Positions 63,635-64,000 of a stretch of DNA of 64,000 nt are shown piece by piece. The notes below the pieces were generated by a model. It searched no databases. It was given only the letters and a program-made list of their open reading frames with translations, and was not told the origin of the DNA. The stretch is from Dongia_B soli (GTDB lineage Bacteria > Pseudomonadota > Alphaproteobacteria > Dongiales > Dongiaceae). Location of the stretch: assembly GCF_034044715.1 (NCBI RefSeq), contig NZ_JAXCLW010000002.1:1167366-1231365 (forward strand), written 5' to 3'. The position numbers and the translations under genes were made by a program. Position 1 is the first letter of the stretch. Every line of letters starts with the position of its first letter.

Positions 63635-64000
63635 TCATCCCCTGCAAAAAGAGAGCAACTCGAAGGCTAAAAAAATCCGTGCGAACTGCACGGGGCGCGA
63701 GGAGCGATGTGGAAGGTCGGAGGGGCCGTGGGTGCACAGTCGTGCCCCATCACCGTGAAACACAATGATGGGTACAGCGCCGATCCTGAGAGAATTCTTC
63801 GGCGCTTCAGGCTGAGACAAGGGACCTCCTTGCCGCATCGCGCGGAAAGCTGAGGCAACATCCGTCGCAGCGCCACATGCTAGGCCGGAATGGATCCCGA
63901 CGGCAGCATAAAGATCGGGGTAGTTGAAGCCCATGATGGCCGCTGCCGCACCACCCGCAGACAATCCGGCAACATAGACACGCGTCGGATCCACCTTCAG
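63635..64000 (-). pseudogene. PHB depolymerase-family esterase (LpqC-like), truncated; 5' end outside window
   Basis: Reads DPTRVYVAGLSAGGAAAAIM with nucleophile motif GLSAGG, then YPDLYAAVGIHSGLACGAA and IIVFHGD, as in extracellular PHB depolymerase-like esterases. After FHGD the frame is lost; a shifted frame gives TTVHPR, the expected continuation with the catalytic histidine region, implying one missing base near 63751. Homology then ends and a terminator follows at 63669. Likely a pseudogene, or a decayed 3' end. Confidence 0.7.
63669..63693 (-). terminator. Rho-independent terminator
   Basis: On the minus strand CCGTGC-AGTTC-GCACGG is followed by A and seven T. It lies inside the open frame of the truncated esterase, which supports the view that the esterase reading frame there is not genuine. 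Confidence 0.75.

Noticed and set aside
1..64000. tRNA or rRNA genes
   Set aside because: I looked for cloverleaf-like GGTTCRA-type T-arms and rRNA stretches and found none that I could support by eye.

Overview
The window looks like chromosome of a free-living alphaproteobacterium, most likely Hyphomicrobiales (rhizobia-like). The grounds are moderately high GC, many ABC uptake operons for organic acids, peptides and amino acids, a thiC-thiO-thiS-thiG-thiE operon behind a TPP riboswitch, Tat-exported copper and peptide-binding proteins, and IS66-type insertion sequences. I ran no database search; every family call is by motif and general resemblance.

Layout. 1-7719 (minus): a dipeptide/oligopeptide ABC transporter (Tat-exported binding protein, two permeases, one fused double ATPase) in one operon with a D-hydantoinase/dihydropyrimidinase and an SDR dehydrogenase, next to a GlxA-type AraC regulator (7979-8986). 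9339-9953: alkB with an in-frame stop. 10027-14067: a large glycine-rich autotransporter. 14360-18986: thiamine pyrimidine/thiazole operon with THI element. 19331-21514: a decayed block with two copies of a cupin region flanking a dead PLD-type nuclease. 21520-24766: FecR-domain protein, Tat-exported multicopper oxidase and a Met/His-rich LTXXQ periplasmic protein. 25303-27221: a secreted SUOX-like protein coupled to an orphan sensor histidine kinase. 27600-30700: accessory patch with a beta-helix-type repeat protein, an unknown partner, and remnants. 30839-31261: CHRD-domain protein.

31560-42732 is the most coherent metabolic locus. A nine-gene minus-strand operon holds a spermidine/putrescine-type ABC transporter, two enolase-superfamily enzymes, an SDR, an HpcH/HpaI aldolase and a GMC oxidoreductase. 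A divergent LysR gene and a second HpcH/HpaI aldolase lie across an AT-rich 101-bp promoter gap. The enzyme set fits dehydration of a polyhydroxy or sugar acid followed by retro-aldol cleavage; the substrate is not evident from sequence.

42769-48715 is a mobile-element scar: truncated carboxymuconolactone decarboxylase gene, frameshifted HPP-family membrane gene with a 27-residue leader ORF, and an IS66 element whose tnpC is split by a 2.4-kb segment bounded by an 8-bp direct repeat. That segment carries a cytochrome-b-like membrane protein and the 3' end of a DUF4928 (restriction-associated) gene. 48987-53415: RND efflux pump (lipoprotein adaptor plus inner-membrane transporter). 53978-57216: a second autotransporter, paralogous to the first and sharing its 5' leader, with a one-base frameshift in the barrel. 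57579-63033: polar amino acid ABC transporter with a FAD-linked 2-hydroxyacid dehydrogenase and a class Ic aminotransferase. The right edge holds a truncated PHB depolymerase-type esterase. Several genes carry a single disrupting change (alkB, HPP, autotransporter 2, PLD nuclease), so either real decay or base-calling errors in GC/homopolymer tracts must be considered.
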